From the NCBI GenBank assembly GCA_038030265.1, contig CM075941.1:13144001-13208000 (forward strand): a DNA stretch of 64,000 nt, given 5' to 3'. The notes beneath the pieces were generated by a model. It did no database searches, was not told the DNA's origin, and saw only the letters and a list, made by a program, of their open reading frames with translations. Origin of the DNA: Corythucha ciliata. Lineage: Eukaryota; Arthropoda; Insecta; Hemiptera; Tingidae. Position numbers and translations under genes: made by a program. Of this stretch, positions 35,101-46,280 are shown one piece after another. The number at the start of each line of letters is the position of its first letter. The first letter of the stretch is position 1.

Positions 35101-37723
35101 ACAAACACGAGTGTTGAATAGATGGGAAAGGTAACCAAAAGGCGAGGTTTAGAACCAATTATAATTTTGTGTTGTTTGTGTATAAAATCTGCATACTAAC
35201 CGAGGCATTAAAACAACAGAGTTGGAAGGCTTAAAGATTCATCATACTCCAACTCTCTCGACTTTGTCCTTCTCCTTCTCCGCCACCGCAGTTTTCACCA
35301 GACAGATGGCTAACATTAATGAATAATGGAAAGTCTTATTAAAGCCTGGGGTCTCCCTTTCAGTTCCTTTCTTCCAACTTTTTTTTTTCAAAAAATGTGG
35401 GTACAGAAGGTCTCCAAGTACCACAGGTCACCCCAAAGGGGAGCGTACAAAAAATCAGGCCTTTTAAAAGGAATACAATAAGCGACAGAAAAAAAGTCCT
35501 TCCTCTTCGCATATCCACCTACCAGCCATTTTCTTTACCGGTGAGTGTGGTGAACAAACCACATCTGCCTACTTTTAAGCAACTTACAACGCACTTAGAA
35601 AAACTTTTAAGCGGCGTTCTTACTGTAGCGATACAATATCGATTCTACCTGCTCTACAGACGCTGTTACGATGTATTGCACATCGTACCAGTATGATCAC
35701 CACCTTACTACAAAGGGATAGTTATATGAAAATGGCATAAAATCATCGGGAGGGGGGATGGTGAGGGAGGGATGCGATGATGGAGGGTTTTCTCCTAGAG
35801 GTTGTTGCTGAAAAGCGTTTTTCCACGCCATTGCAAAGTTGCAAACCCCGCCACTTCCGAATAAGTCCCACTCATCCGGACAGATCCGGTTCCCGTGTCC
35901 GTGAGTCAAATTTCAACAGTTGTATAGATTGATGGCGTTTTCCATTCAATGCAGTACACTCGTGTGGTGTAGGTTTTGGATGGAGAGGACACTGCACTAC
36001 ACTTGTGTAGTATGTTGAATGGAAATCGCTATAAGTGTTGTGGGAGCCGGATGGTAAGCCTCGTAACTTTGTGTGAGAGTCTTTGAATAACCCTTGAAAA
36101 GTTGGGTATTTTGTTCGATGAAACTGGGCGGTAAATGTGTGATTTTTCTCAAAGTCAATTTCGATCGATTGACTCTTTGATAGATGAGCTTTGCAAGAGC
36201 TTTTATGTCGGGGTGAAAACACGTGAGAAATGTGTGTGTGGCGGGAAGGGGGTGGTTAAAGAGGAGGTTTGAAGGTGACATTGTTTGGTCTTATCCCACA
36301 TTTTTTGGAAGGTTTGAAATTCCCTTCTCTGCGTTCCGCTAGTATGTTGGAGAGAGGGGGGGAACACGCTCTTTACTCACGCAGGGTCTTGCTTTGTCGA
36401 TATTGGCCCTGTCATCTTTCCCTCTCTACTGGTCTACGCTCAAGGATGTCGTGGATTTACTCTGCAGCCCAGTCGACCCAAATGTGAAATTAAGGGCGCC
36501 AGTAGGCAGATTTGATAGGACTATCGCAACACAGCTATAGCTATCGTAATAGGCGCAACCGTGTAGAATAGAGTGTATAAAATGTTGGACCAGCTGTCTG
36601 AACCAACAAGCTATTTCGGGTGCTTCAATGATCGTACTGGTACTTTTTTTCGAGCACAGTCTCTGCCGAATGGACAATATCCTACCGCTTGGGGAGAAGT
36701 ACCAGTATAGTTCGTTCGGAGAACACCCAAAACGGAGAGAACTGTTAGCTGCTACTGGCTCATGCGTCCGCATTTGCGTTCACTATCATTTCCTTTCCCT
36801 TTTCTCTGAACCAGGACAGGAATAACTCATGCGTGTCACGCCTCTATACCGATTCCCGCGCCAAACATTGATGGCACCCCCTCACTTCAACTGTAAACCA
36901 AAGCCATGGAGCCATACACACAGTCCACTATCCTCACGCCCTCCTCTTCCTATTCCCACTCCACCCATCAATGTCCATTGAACACCGCGGCTCTTAAATG
37001 ACGCATCCCCCCTCTCGCCCCTACGACACTTGGAAAATCCGTTTATGTTATAAATGATTAAGCTCGAGGGTGCTATCACTTGCTTTGTCACGTCAGCCTC
37101 CCCCCTCCTCTTCGTCACCCATGATTGAATCTCTGGTTAATGCATTTATTACAATTAACCAGTTTCCGCCGGATTGATGGTTGTTTGATGTTGCGCGGTT
37201 GTGAGAAAGCTAGGAGGGGGGGGGGTGAATCCAAAGTTCTTCAATTGTTTAGAAAATAGATTGAGTAGTGTTTGTGTATGGGGGGACTGCAAGAAAGAAG
37301 ACTCCTTGACCAGGTAAATCTTTGAGGGCTCTTCTCGATAACAAATGGTGGCTCTTGACTTTCAAAAAAGGGTGGAACTGGTTTTTTGGGCGCTGAAAGG
37401 GAAAGGGAACAATGTTCTTTTTTTCCTTTTAACCGGAAGGGAGCAGTATGGGAATTTGTTAGTTTGGGGAAAATGATGCCTGCCCGTTGAATGGTAATTA
37501 TGATCGTAAAAAGAGTCAATAGGAAGAAATAATTACCGGAATCGGGGGTAATGCTTTCTATCGTTTTCCACAACCATCTCATTCGTTGATGGTTTCGAAT
37601 CGACTTGGCAGGAACAAAAAAGGGGGAAGCGAAGAGCTGTCCGTAATCCTAACAAATTCCCCAGTGAAACCTATTGGAATATTGGTCACGTCAACCCAAG
37701 GGTGAAATATTCCGGTCTAACCT
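32111..37723. other. Gene-poor stretch with homopolymer G/C runs
   Basis: No supported gene, RNA or mobile element. Frames of 60-125 codons occur (for example 35997-36281, 36426-36773, 34881-35117), but none shows a known motif, and several overlap on opposite strands. C14 lies near 34609-34622 and G10-type runs at 32733, 33251 and 37217. Confidence 0.4.
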
Positions 37724-37762
37724 TTCTCTCTCACTCACTCACTCTCTTTCTTTCTCTCTCTC

Positions 37763-37802
<40 letters not shown>
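37724..37802 (+). repeat. (CT)n microsatellite, about 79 bp
   Basis: Mostly pure CT, interrupted by CA and TTT near its start. Repetitive open frames here (serine/leucine on the plus strand, arginine/glutamate on the minus strand) are artefacts of the dinucleotide repeat. Confidence 0.95.
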
Positions 37803-37805
<3 letters not shown>

Positions 37806-39351
37806 CTGATATTGCCTTCCTCCACATTCTGCCCACAAACTAAATGTATTAGCCCCCCCCCCCTACCACGGCTATCAGATCCTTTTCCCATCGCAATCAT
37901 CCCCGTATGATCCCGCGCTGATGTTCGGTGAGCTACATAGGTCGTCTCCTCCCCCCTAACTTTTTGGTTTGTTTTTTTCCGTCCATTTAACTTTATACAA
38001 AAACAATGAGGGAATTCATTTTTTGTAAACCCTTTTATAATTTCATAAATCTTGTCGCTGTTTTTATTAGCCCTTTTTACATCTTCAAAACGAAAACAGC
38101 CAACTGCCAGCAAAGTTTCGGGGCATTAAAAAGAGAAGTCCTTCCTCTCCACCGCACCTTCCGCACCCTTGGTAACACAGACGTCTGTTCTTATCGCTCC
38201 CAGGGTTTCATCGTTCAACACACACACGCGCACAAAAAAAGGGTGGAATGCTTCTACGCTTTACTTTTGACGACGAGGGGTTGTTTTGATAATTACTTTT
38301 CCTCTTCCCCCTGCCACCCACCCATTCTTCCGAGTTTTTAACCGCAGGTTCCTTGTAGACAAAATGTTTTGACCTGTCTTTGCCTTTTTTTTTTTATCCT
38401 TTTAACAAAGTGATCCTCTCCATCCACACCAACCCGAGTAAGAATGTTCTTTTAATGCTCAGGCCACACCTGCAGTCAAGGAAGAAAAGGTTATGACCAG
38501 CGGTGCGATGGGGGGGGGGGTTCTGGTTAAATTATGTTTTTACCGTGTTAAAACAATAAAAGTGTGTTGTGTGTTGCTGGAGGGGAGGATGGGCGATTTT
38601 TTTTTGTGTTACACGTATGTAAAGTGGGCTTGAGTATTATAACAAAATTTAACTGGTGAAGAAAATAAGAAGGAAGGGGGTTGAGGGATATGAAAACACG
38701 ATACTAAACAGCGTCAAAACTGTGGAAAAGCGTGAGGGTCTTGAAGATGCGGTGGAATAATATAAAGATCCGCACCGCTTGTTTAAAAAGTAAGATTCAA
38801 CCGACATTTCCTAAAGCTCCTTTATCGACTTTCCTTCATCCTTTTCAACCCCCCCCCCCTAACTCTTACAACAACAACCCCATTCCACCCCTCCACCATA
38901 GTCAAAAACTCTCTCTTCTCTACCCTTCGCCCCTCCCTGCAATGGAGTCAGTCCTCTCTTCACAAAAACCACTCTTATTCCCTTCTTCCCTCTTCTTCTT
39001 GTTCGTCTTTCAACTTCTTCCTTGTTCGTTCTCTTCGCTTCAAAAAACTTACCCTTCTCTCTATATATTCTTGAAAGAAGATGGTTGAGTTGTGCCAGAT
39101 AGTGTGGTGGGGGAAAGGGGTGAGGGCTTTATTCCCCCCCCCCACCACCACACCTTAATACTAAAAAGCCCCGTCTTTTCAACCCCCTAAAAAGATGATA
39201 CGGGGGCGGTGGCGGTGGGCGCAACCTTGGCGTAACCACTATCCTTAACCCAATAATACTCGAAAGATTACTTCTTTGTTGTATTTTTTTGGTTTTAGCA
39301 TCGAACCACGTATAGCAAACTGTTAATTTTGTTTATTTCACTTTTTCGCAG
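37803..39351. other. Unassigned stretch
   Basis: No gene recognised. C-runs lie at about 37854-37863, 38851-38860 and 39136-39143, and a G11 run at 38510-38520. Confidence 0.4.
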
Positions 39352-39385
39352 GTCGCTCTACTTTTCTGACGGAAAGTACCGACTG
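39352..39385 (+). other. Candidate 34-nt microexon of a host gene
   Basis: A pyrimidine-rich tract ending TTTTTCGCAG precedes the segment, and GTGAGTC follows it, so both splice sites look good. In one phase the segment encodes SLYFSDGKYRL. A 34-nt exon between long introns would be compatible with this gene-poor region being intronic. There is no neighbouring exon to support it, and chance occurrence is plausible. Confidence 0.22.
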
Positions 39386-39599
39386 GTGAGTCTTTTAGTT
39401 CTAACGTTCTTTAAATTTTACTGCATTTGTGCCCCTCTTTGCTTGCTTAAATTTAAGATTTTATGTCATTTGGTTATAGCTAATAGTATAGGGCATAGGG
39501 CAACCATTTCAGTGCATCACCGGTTTTTACGTCATAGGATTCTCAGAATCTCAATTTTGTGGAGGAATTCAAAAAGTGAACTTTTTATAATCCTCGGGT

Positions 39600-40150
39600 T
39601 GTTTTTCAGATCGGCCGTTTTAGGCTTTCCAGGACTCAAATTTTTGGGGTTTTTCTGAAAGAAGAAAATAGCAACTTTGAAATGTGGCCCTGCAGACTCC
39701 CAGCCCCCGCCATTGGGCCCCCACTATACCTGTTCCTGGCATTCATCAGTCGCAGGTGCTGATGGTGAACCGTTCCCCAGTAGGGTTTTTCAGAACGACA
39801 ATTTTTAGGTCCTCGGAAGCTCAAATTAAGGGTTTGTTTTTTCTGCGCCGTTTTCTGAAAAGCGCGGAAATTCTTCAGGACCGATGTTTAAACCCGCGTT
39901 CGTTTCTTGGGAGCTCGAATTTGACGCTTTTCAGAATGATAAGTTTTAGGCTTCTCAGGATTTAAGTTTGGGGCTTTTACTAGCTCTTCAAGAACTCGGC
40001 AAAAGGGTTCGCTTCTTAAGAAATCTTGTGTTTTTCGCAAAACGAAATTTTTAGCCATTTAATTAGGATTCAAAGTTGAAACTTTTCAGGACAAACAATT
40101 TTTGCATCGCTTCTCAAGAGATCCAATTATGGGGCTTTTCGCGGCTATTC
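39600..40150 (+). repeat. Degenerate array, about 50-bp units
   Basis: Units resemble TTTTTCAGAACGACAA, then TTTTTAGGCTTCTCAGGA, then TCAAATTTGGGGC. Clear examples are near 39600, 39785, 39835, 39925 and 40090. A non-repetitive GC-richer patch (39680-39770) interrupts it. Confidence 0.5.
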
Positions 40151-40540
40151 GCGTTGCCGATTTTCGGGTCATTAAGGCGAGAGTAGTTCTGCCACACGAC
40201 GGCGCAGTTTTCGGGTACCGCATAAAATTATATTTGAGGCGGGCATATGGACCAGGCACTGAACGGCCTCACGTTCGCGTGGTCGTGCTTCTCAAGTCAT
40301 GATGGCTTGAGTATAAATTGAACAGACACCATAGTATTTTTATTTTTAGCTGTTTCAGAAAGAAAGAAACATCTTTGACACCCTCACACCACCCCTAACG
40401 TTTTCTTAAGCGCTCCCATGCACAGTCACAGACCGTTCAACAGACCGTGTTTCGGTCCCCCTCACCATCCACCAATAGGTCCGAGGAAATAAGGCAGCTG
40501 CCTGTGCTTCTCCTGAGTTTCTAGCCGAGAAAGAGACGGT

Positions 40541-40639
40541 GGTGTGCTCCGTAGGTGACCTGGGGGCGGGGGAACCCGCCGCAGGTGCAAGATAGGAAAG
40601 CTCACACCTGTCCGAAAAACCTTTTTTTTTTTTTTTTTT
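40541..40639 (+). ncRNA. Candidate structured RNA: GC-rich GNRA-capped hairpin followed by a T-run
   Basis: From the plus strand, GGCGGG closes on CCCGCC through a GGAA loop (GNRA type). This stem extends after a G-G mismatch by ACCTG/CAGGT, and an outer GGTGTG at 40541-40546 can pair with CACACC at about 40613. A run of about 19 T starts at 40622, as a Pol III terminator would. The words GGTGACCT and GCGGGGGA recall the S-domain of SRP RNA as I remember it, but I cannot align them here. A SINE or chance structure is equally possible. The 5' end is unknown, perhaps near 40485. Confidence 0.25.
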
Positions 40640-43600
40640 CGTCTGCCGTTCTGTTTTGTGTGTATCGTACGCGGTGTGAGTTTACAGAACAGAATAGGGC
40701 GTGCCTCCTTCTATTTGTTCTCTAGTTGCGATGCTTTTGGGTAAAGGAGGAAGCATTATCACTATAATTACATTATTCTTAAATAATAAACAGGAAACAG
40801 ATTTTTATGATTATCTTGTAGTCATCGATGCTTGTTTCTGAAATCCTTCTAGTAGATACATTCTCTCCCCCCAGCCCCTTACCCACCGCAGGGGATATCA
40901 CGTTTCAATAGAGTCAATAATGAAAAAAAAAAGGAAAACGAGGGACTACTCATGAGCGGAACTTTTCCCCCTCCCTCTCAAACCCATTTCCCTCTTTTCA
41001 AACACTTGAAACCCTCATAACTTACTTTTTTAATTATCGTAAGTTTTTTGTAGCATCACTCCACGCCTGATACTTGATGTAACGCGTACCTTTTAACGGG
41101 TTTTTTGTAGCGAAAAAACAAAAACCTTTAAGATTATTTTTCCCGTCTTATAAAAGGTGGAAAAATGTTTGAAAGGTTGGAATCATTACTACGGTAAATG
41201 ATCACAAAAAACCTTTCCTTCAAATTGGTACCTCTACCTCACTCATTCTCTCTTTTTTCTTCTCTTAACATTTCTCTTGTTGCAAAAAAAAAGTTTCTTT
41301 GATCCTGCTAAAAGCTAGGAAGCGTAGTAAATGGGTGGGAAAAGCTGAAGTCGAGCAGCAACATTCATTGACGGGTACACCGGGGGTTGTAATGTTGTTG
41401 GTCGGCCGGGTGGAGGGGGTGGGGGGAGTGGCTTTTGGGATTGAACAAAAAATTCAAGGAAAAGGGGAACCGTTAAAGAGAAGCCTCCTTCACCAATTTA
41501 CCTCTTTTTACGGAGTGGGTTGTAGACCCCGAACCATCGGACGGATTTTTGTTTTTCTTACGAAATAAGTTGAATCATGACGGTGACCTACTGTTGGGTG
41601 TTAAGGGGGCGGGGGGTGATAAGGGCAGGCCAACTAAACTTATGTTACGCTTCGCAGAAAGGGTTAAACACGAGGGGGCTTTTCCGCGCTGAATGAGCCC
41701 TTTTTCCTGTGCGAGAGAAAACTGCGGTGTGTGTATAGGTGGCGTTGGAGGGGGGGGGGGGCAAACTCTGTTTACCTTCCTGTTCTCGTATTCGATTTAA
41801 TTATTGACCCGAACTGGGGCTTGTGGTAGTCAAGAGGTGGAGAGAGGAGGATGAGTGAGGTGAGTGAAATATTCACCCTCTTTACACTCTTTTTGCTGGT
41901 TTTAGCGGACCCGAAAAAAAACGGAATGGTGTGGGTGGGAGTGGGTTAAAAGTAGAAATTCTCTCTTTTTTTCACAATAAAATGCAAATATTCTGTCGGT
42001 TTCTCGCACAGGGAGGGCCTATCTTTAAAGAGAGATTTATTGAGTGGCGAAAAGAGTAAGGGGGGGAGGAACTAACTGTTTAGAATGGTTTATAGCCGAC
42101 CGATAGGTTTTTTTTTTTTCTAAAGCCTGGTACTATGCGAAGGAAACGTGAATCACGTAGGTGTTGTCCTCCCACCCCCCGCACCACCATTGAAATCCCT
42201 CTCAACCGGTCACGGTAACATCGGCAGCCAGCGTGTACCCAATGTGGAAGTAGCCGCGTTGCCCTCGTTGCGTTACATTTATAGGGTGAGGCGGCGTCTT
42301 TGGACTATGACAGTCCTATTTGACGGAAACCTTTGTGTCCCCCATCTTCAGGAACTTTCGAAGCCCGCCAAAAATTGGGGGATAAATTTCCAAGTCCTGG
42401 GACCTGGACATTTAAGTGTCACATTCCATACCACTGTATGGGACTGTATAATACCACACAGTGCCCTCTAGCCTCTATATGTGTCACACAGTAAAACTTC
42501 CTTTTGAGCGTTTGAAAGGTTCTTTGTGTACATATTTGTTCACTTATCGATGAAAAAGGAACAAAACTACGTGAGGCACACGTTGTGTTTCCTTTTTATA
42601 GTAAACGTCACGAGGACTACTTATCTTTGTAACAAGTTTGAAATGGCTGGGGGATATAAATTGAAAAAAAAAAAAAAACATTTTTACGAGCGACTTTATT
42701 TGCTTTATTAATTCGTTTTACGACATGGGTTGGGGCTGTTTCTAGTTTCTTAATTGAGCGTATAAATCGTGTCCGATCATCCTCTTATAGGGATCCAACA
42801 CAAGCAGGGAACACATCGTTCTTATAAAATGAAAAAAAAAAAGTGTTCCCGGGCGGTGGTGGGTCGTCTTTGGAAGGGAGCATGTGTAGGGGAAGAGTCC
42901 CTCTTGAAGACACGCTTGCATCCTTCCAAGGTCAACGAACTTGAAAGAAAGAGAGGAAAAAAAGATCTTTTTACTGCACTCTGGGCAGTTGGGAATGCTG
43001 TTGCCTTTAACTAAGAACACTATCCCCCCCCCCCTTATATTACTTCCACTCAATTTCCAACAAGAAAATGGGTGAATTCGTAAACTCCTTCCCTCCTGGC
43101 TGCTCTGCTTTCGGGGTCCATCCGGGGAAATCAGTCGAGTCACTCAACATCGCTATTGAAGGATGATAGATCGGAGGGTTGTGGAGGGGATGGTGGGGCA
43201 GTTAATAATGTAACGGTAAATCCCTTTTGTCTCGCTAATGGAAACACCCGCCGTGTTCCAACTTCCTACACACAACCATCATCATCGTCTCTCGACTCCC
43301 CCCCTCCTCCTCACCGTCACTCTTCACGTTTATTCTAGTCATCTTGATTAAAATGCTTTTTATTCGTGTGTATAAGGATGGGTAGGGGGAGGAATCTGGC
43401 CCAATTCGTACGGGAAAAAGGTTGTAAACAAAAAGATGAAAAGATTCGATTTTTTCCGCTACGTTAAGTCGGTAAACACGAGTTTCGCGGGAATTTATTT
43501 ATTATTTTTCAATCTGCTTTTATAACACGAATCTATTAAACCGGAGTCCTTCAGCATCACAGAAATCAACTCACAATGAAATTAATCGCTTAAACTACCC

Positions 43601-43736
43601 CCCTCCTCCTTCTGCACAACATCAACTCAGGGTTGATGGGACATTACCGTGAAAACTGTATTAATCATGCATTCCGAATTAGCAGCAGCCGCGTTTCTGA
43701 GAGTCTCTCACCCGTCCCTTTTTCATTCATTTCTCT
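40640..43736. other. Unassigned stretch
   Basis: No supported gene or mobile element. Short frames (for example 42148-42471, 42742-43143) lack motifs. G12 is near 41750 and C11 near 43025. An A14 run is near 42665. Confidence 0.4.
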
Positions 43737-43795
43737 ATCACTCTCTCTCTCTCAATCTCTCTCTTTCTCACTCTCACTCTCTCTCTCTCTCTGAA
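43737..43795 (+). repeat. (CT)n-rich microsatellite
   Basis: CT repeats interrupted by CA, AAT and TTT steps. Serine/leucine-rich translation is a repeat artefact. Confidence 0.9.
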
Positions 43796-45568
43796 AGAAA
43801 CGTATTTTTTGACGAATGGATGTCATTATAGAACAACTTGGCACCCTCTTCGGGGGAATGTGAAGCCGTGGGATGATTGGGTGGGACGGGGTTATATCTA
43901 TTATCTGTTGATCCTCGGGAATGCGTCGAATATTGTAGCGATACTTAATAGGCGGATTTCTCTATTTTCGAAGGAATTTTTACCATTCTCGCGTGCTGTT
44001 GACAATACTCTTGTCATGTTTTAAAAAATTGTAGAAGCGAAAATTTGTTACGTGTAATTTGTTACTGTGAACTGACCGTGGCTATTGTTTTTTTTGTGTG
44101 TGTTTATAAAGAGTTGGTCCAGAAGGATGTTCTGACAAATGGTTGGGTGGAGGGGGTGAGAGACCTTTAATGAGTGCTGTTCCCACAGGCGTCTATTCAC
44201 CAGGTGGAATTAAAGTACATAGGAGGGATGTGTGTCGTGCTCCCATCGGAGACCAGTCCAGCGGGATTTTTTTTTTAAAAAGAAGAACATAATCTTTTTA
44301 AGACGTAAAAGGCAGCTGACTTGAAATGATCCTCCCCCCGCACCACCAATCACAACGTGTAAAAAGCCGGCTGCTCTGGCTCTTTTGGAGGGATGACGCG
44401 AAGGAAGACTCACGTAGTTCAAGGTGCTCCCCCCCCCCCACAATACCATAAAACTTTTTTTTTTTGGATGTGAAAATATGAATGGGATGAAGGTTGATAA
44501 TGGGATAAGAAAGGTTTGTCCTTATTTACCATGAAGGCCCTCTCTCCCCATCTTCAACATTAACCGGAACAGCCCCCCCCCCCAACCTCTTAACACTTTT
44601 GTCTGGGAGGGTGGCTTAAATCGGAAGACCGTGCGCTCACATGAAATAAGTAGGAAAAGACTAGACCCTTTTTACATCTTGCCAGTATTTTGTGCTTCCC
44701 CTCACCCTCACCCCACGTCATTCCACAACCTTCTTAACATTGTTTCACGATTCTTATAATCTCACATTACAGCCAAAACGTATACCTGATGCCACAGCCC
44801 CTAAACTTCCTTCCCTTGAATCAAAAACATGCGTGATGCGGGTCGAAGGAAATCAATAAGCAGCGTTCGATAAAAAAGAAAAGGGAAAAAAGGGGGGGAT
44901 GATTCGCTCCCTTCGAGCCAGATGTGTTCCGGTTCTTTTACGCCCTTGGAAACCGCTTCCTCTCCGACAAACTGCATCGTCGAGTGTTAGTTGGATGAGG
45001 GAGTAACGTGGATAGGAAATGAGTTTTAAAATAAAAATCTTATTAGTATTAGGAGGATGAGGATGCTGATCGAATAGAAAACAGTGTGGTGCCATGAAAG
45101 GGGGGGGGATAACTTGCGCTATATCATTTGAATTTAAATTAGAAACACGAGCCATCGGGAAACCTATGGGCAAACGATAGTTCCAACGATTCACATCGGA
45201 AGTAGGGTTTTTTTTTCAGTTATTATTTGGAAAAAAGTGATTAAACGTTTGTTTTTAAGCCGAGATTTTCGTTTTAACGGTTTCAAGATTTTTTTGTTTA
45301 ATCGCTTGAAGTGGGAATTAAGGTATTAGGCTTTTAAAAGTCCATTTAATTTTATCCTACACCCTACCCTACAAACATATCAGAGCTCATTGGCATTGGG
45401 AGGGGGGGCTTCAAGATTTCTTGATGCAGGTAAAAAAAAAATCCAGACGATAAAGTTCAAGGACCCATCCTAGGTGGATGGTAGCTCCGCTAACTTGTAC
45501 GGGGCTCGACAAGGTCGGTCAACCTCCTCTTTACGGTCGCTTTATACCTGTTACTCTCACTACTTCTT
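43796..45568. other. Unassigned stretch
   Basis: Nothing recognisable. C-runs lie at about 44429-44438 and 44573-44583. Confidence 0.4.
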
Positions 45569-45600
45569 CGTTTCTTCTTCTTCTTCTTCTTCTTCTACTT
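45569..45600 (+). repeat. (TTC)n microsatellite
   Basis: Nine or so TTC repeats followed by TACTTC. Poly-Ser, poly-Leu or poly-Phe frames across it are artefacts. Confidence 0.9.
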
Positions 45601-45829
45601 CTTTTCACCGGACTAGAGAGGCACTCGGGTCTTCATCTCAACTTTTATGGCAATTCTATTGTCGGACTGCAGTGTGTGTTCAGCCTGGCTGGACATCAGG
45701 CACGGCAGCGTGGCATATCGTTTACTTCCGGTGAATAGCAGGGCGGGGAGCTTTGAAAACTCGGTGACATTAGGACTTTAACGGGTTCAAAGCGTTAGGT
45801 ACCTATAATGAAAAAAAAAAAAAAAAACA

Positions 45830-46280
45830 ACTAAATGGGGTTTCTGGTGGCCATGAAATCGAGGTTTTTCGGTGCCGCAAGAGCAGTCAAAATTTTCATT
45901 TTTCAAGGGAGCTGACGCGCTGACGAGTGCCCGCGTCCACTTGTGGGAATTGGGGGTTTTCAACAACCAAAAAACCACGAAATTACAGTTTAGGTGCATT
46001 AAGGTCTGGAAGTCAAGGATCTGGCAATCCTATCAATTAAGCACCTTCCAAAAGCCAAATTTTGCGGGGTAGCTCGTTCAACAACGATATTTCGTTTGTT
46101 TGGCTCTTCCAAAACTCAAGTTTCAAGGGTTCAGGTCCTTAAAACCCCATATTGGCTCCTAACTCCTCGATCAGGTTTCGCTATTCAATAAACAAATTTT
46201 ACTAAGTCGGTCCTTCAAAAAAATCAAGCTTCACGGATTTTGCTAATTGAAAATTCAAAGTTAATCATTCAAAAGCCATA
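45830..46280 (+). repeat. Weak degenerate array with TTCAAAA-type units
   Basis: Words such as CTTCCAAAAGCCAAATTT, CTTCCAAAACTCAAGTTTC, CCTTCAAAAAAATCAAGC and CATTCAAAAGCC recur at 30-60 bp spacing from about 46040, with weaker examples before. The style resembles 39600-40150 and 51290-51440 but is too diverged to call the same family. Confidence 0.35.

Noticed and set aside
34881..35117. 78-codon plus-strand frame with a basic C-terminus
   Set aside because: No domain, splice site or homologue could be recognised, and its length is within chance expectation.
35397..35540. Possible exon ending at GTGAGTGTGG
   Set aside because: The candidate acceptors upstream are weak or leave an implausible 15-nt exon, and the encoded peptide is not recognisable.
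37674..38113. Serine/leucine-rich and arginine/glutamate-rich frames
   Set aside because: They are translations of the (CT)n microsatellite.
45474..45738. Two 86-codon plus-strand frames with poly-Ser or poly-Leu tracts
   Set aside because: They cross the (TTC)n microsatellite and have no other support.
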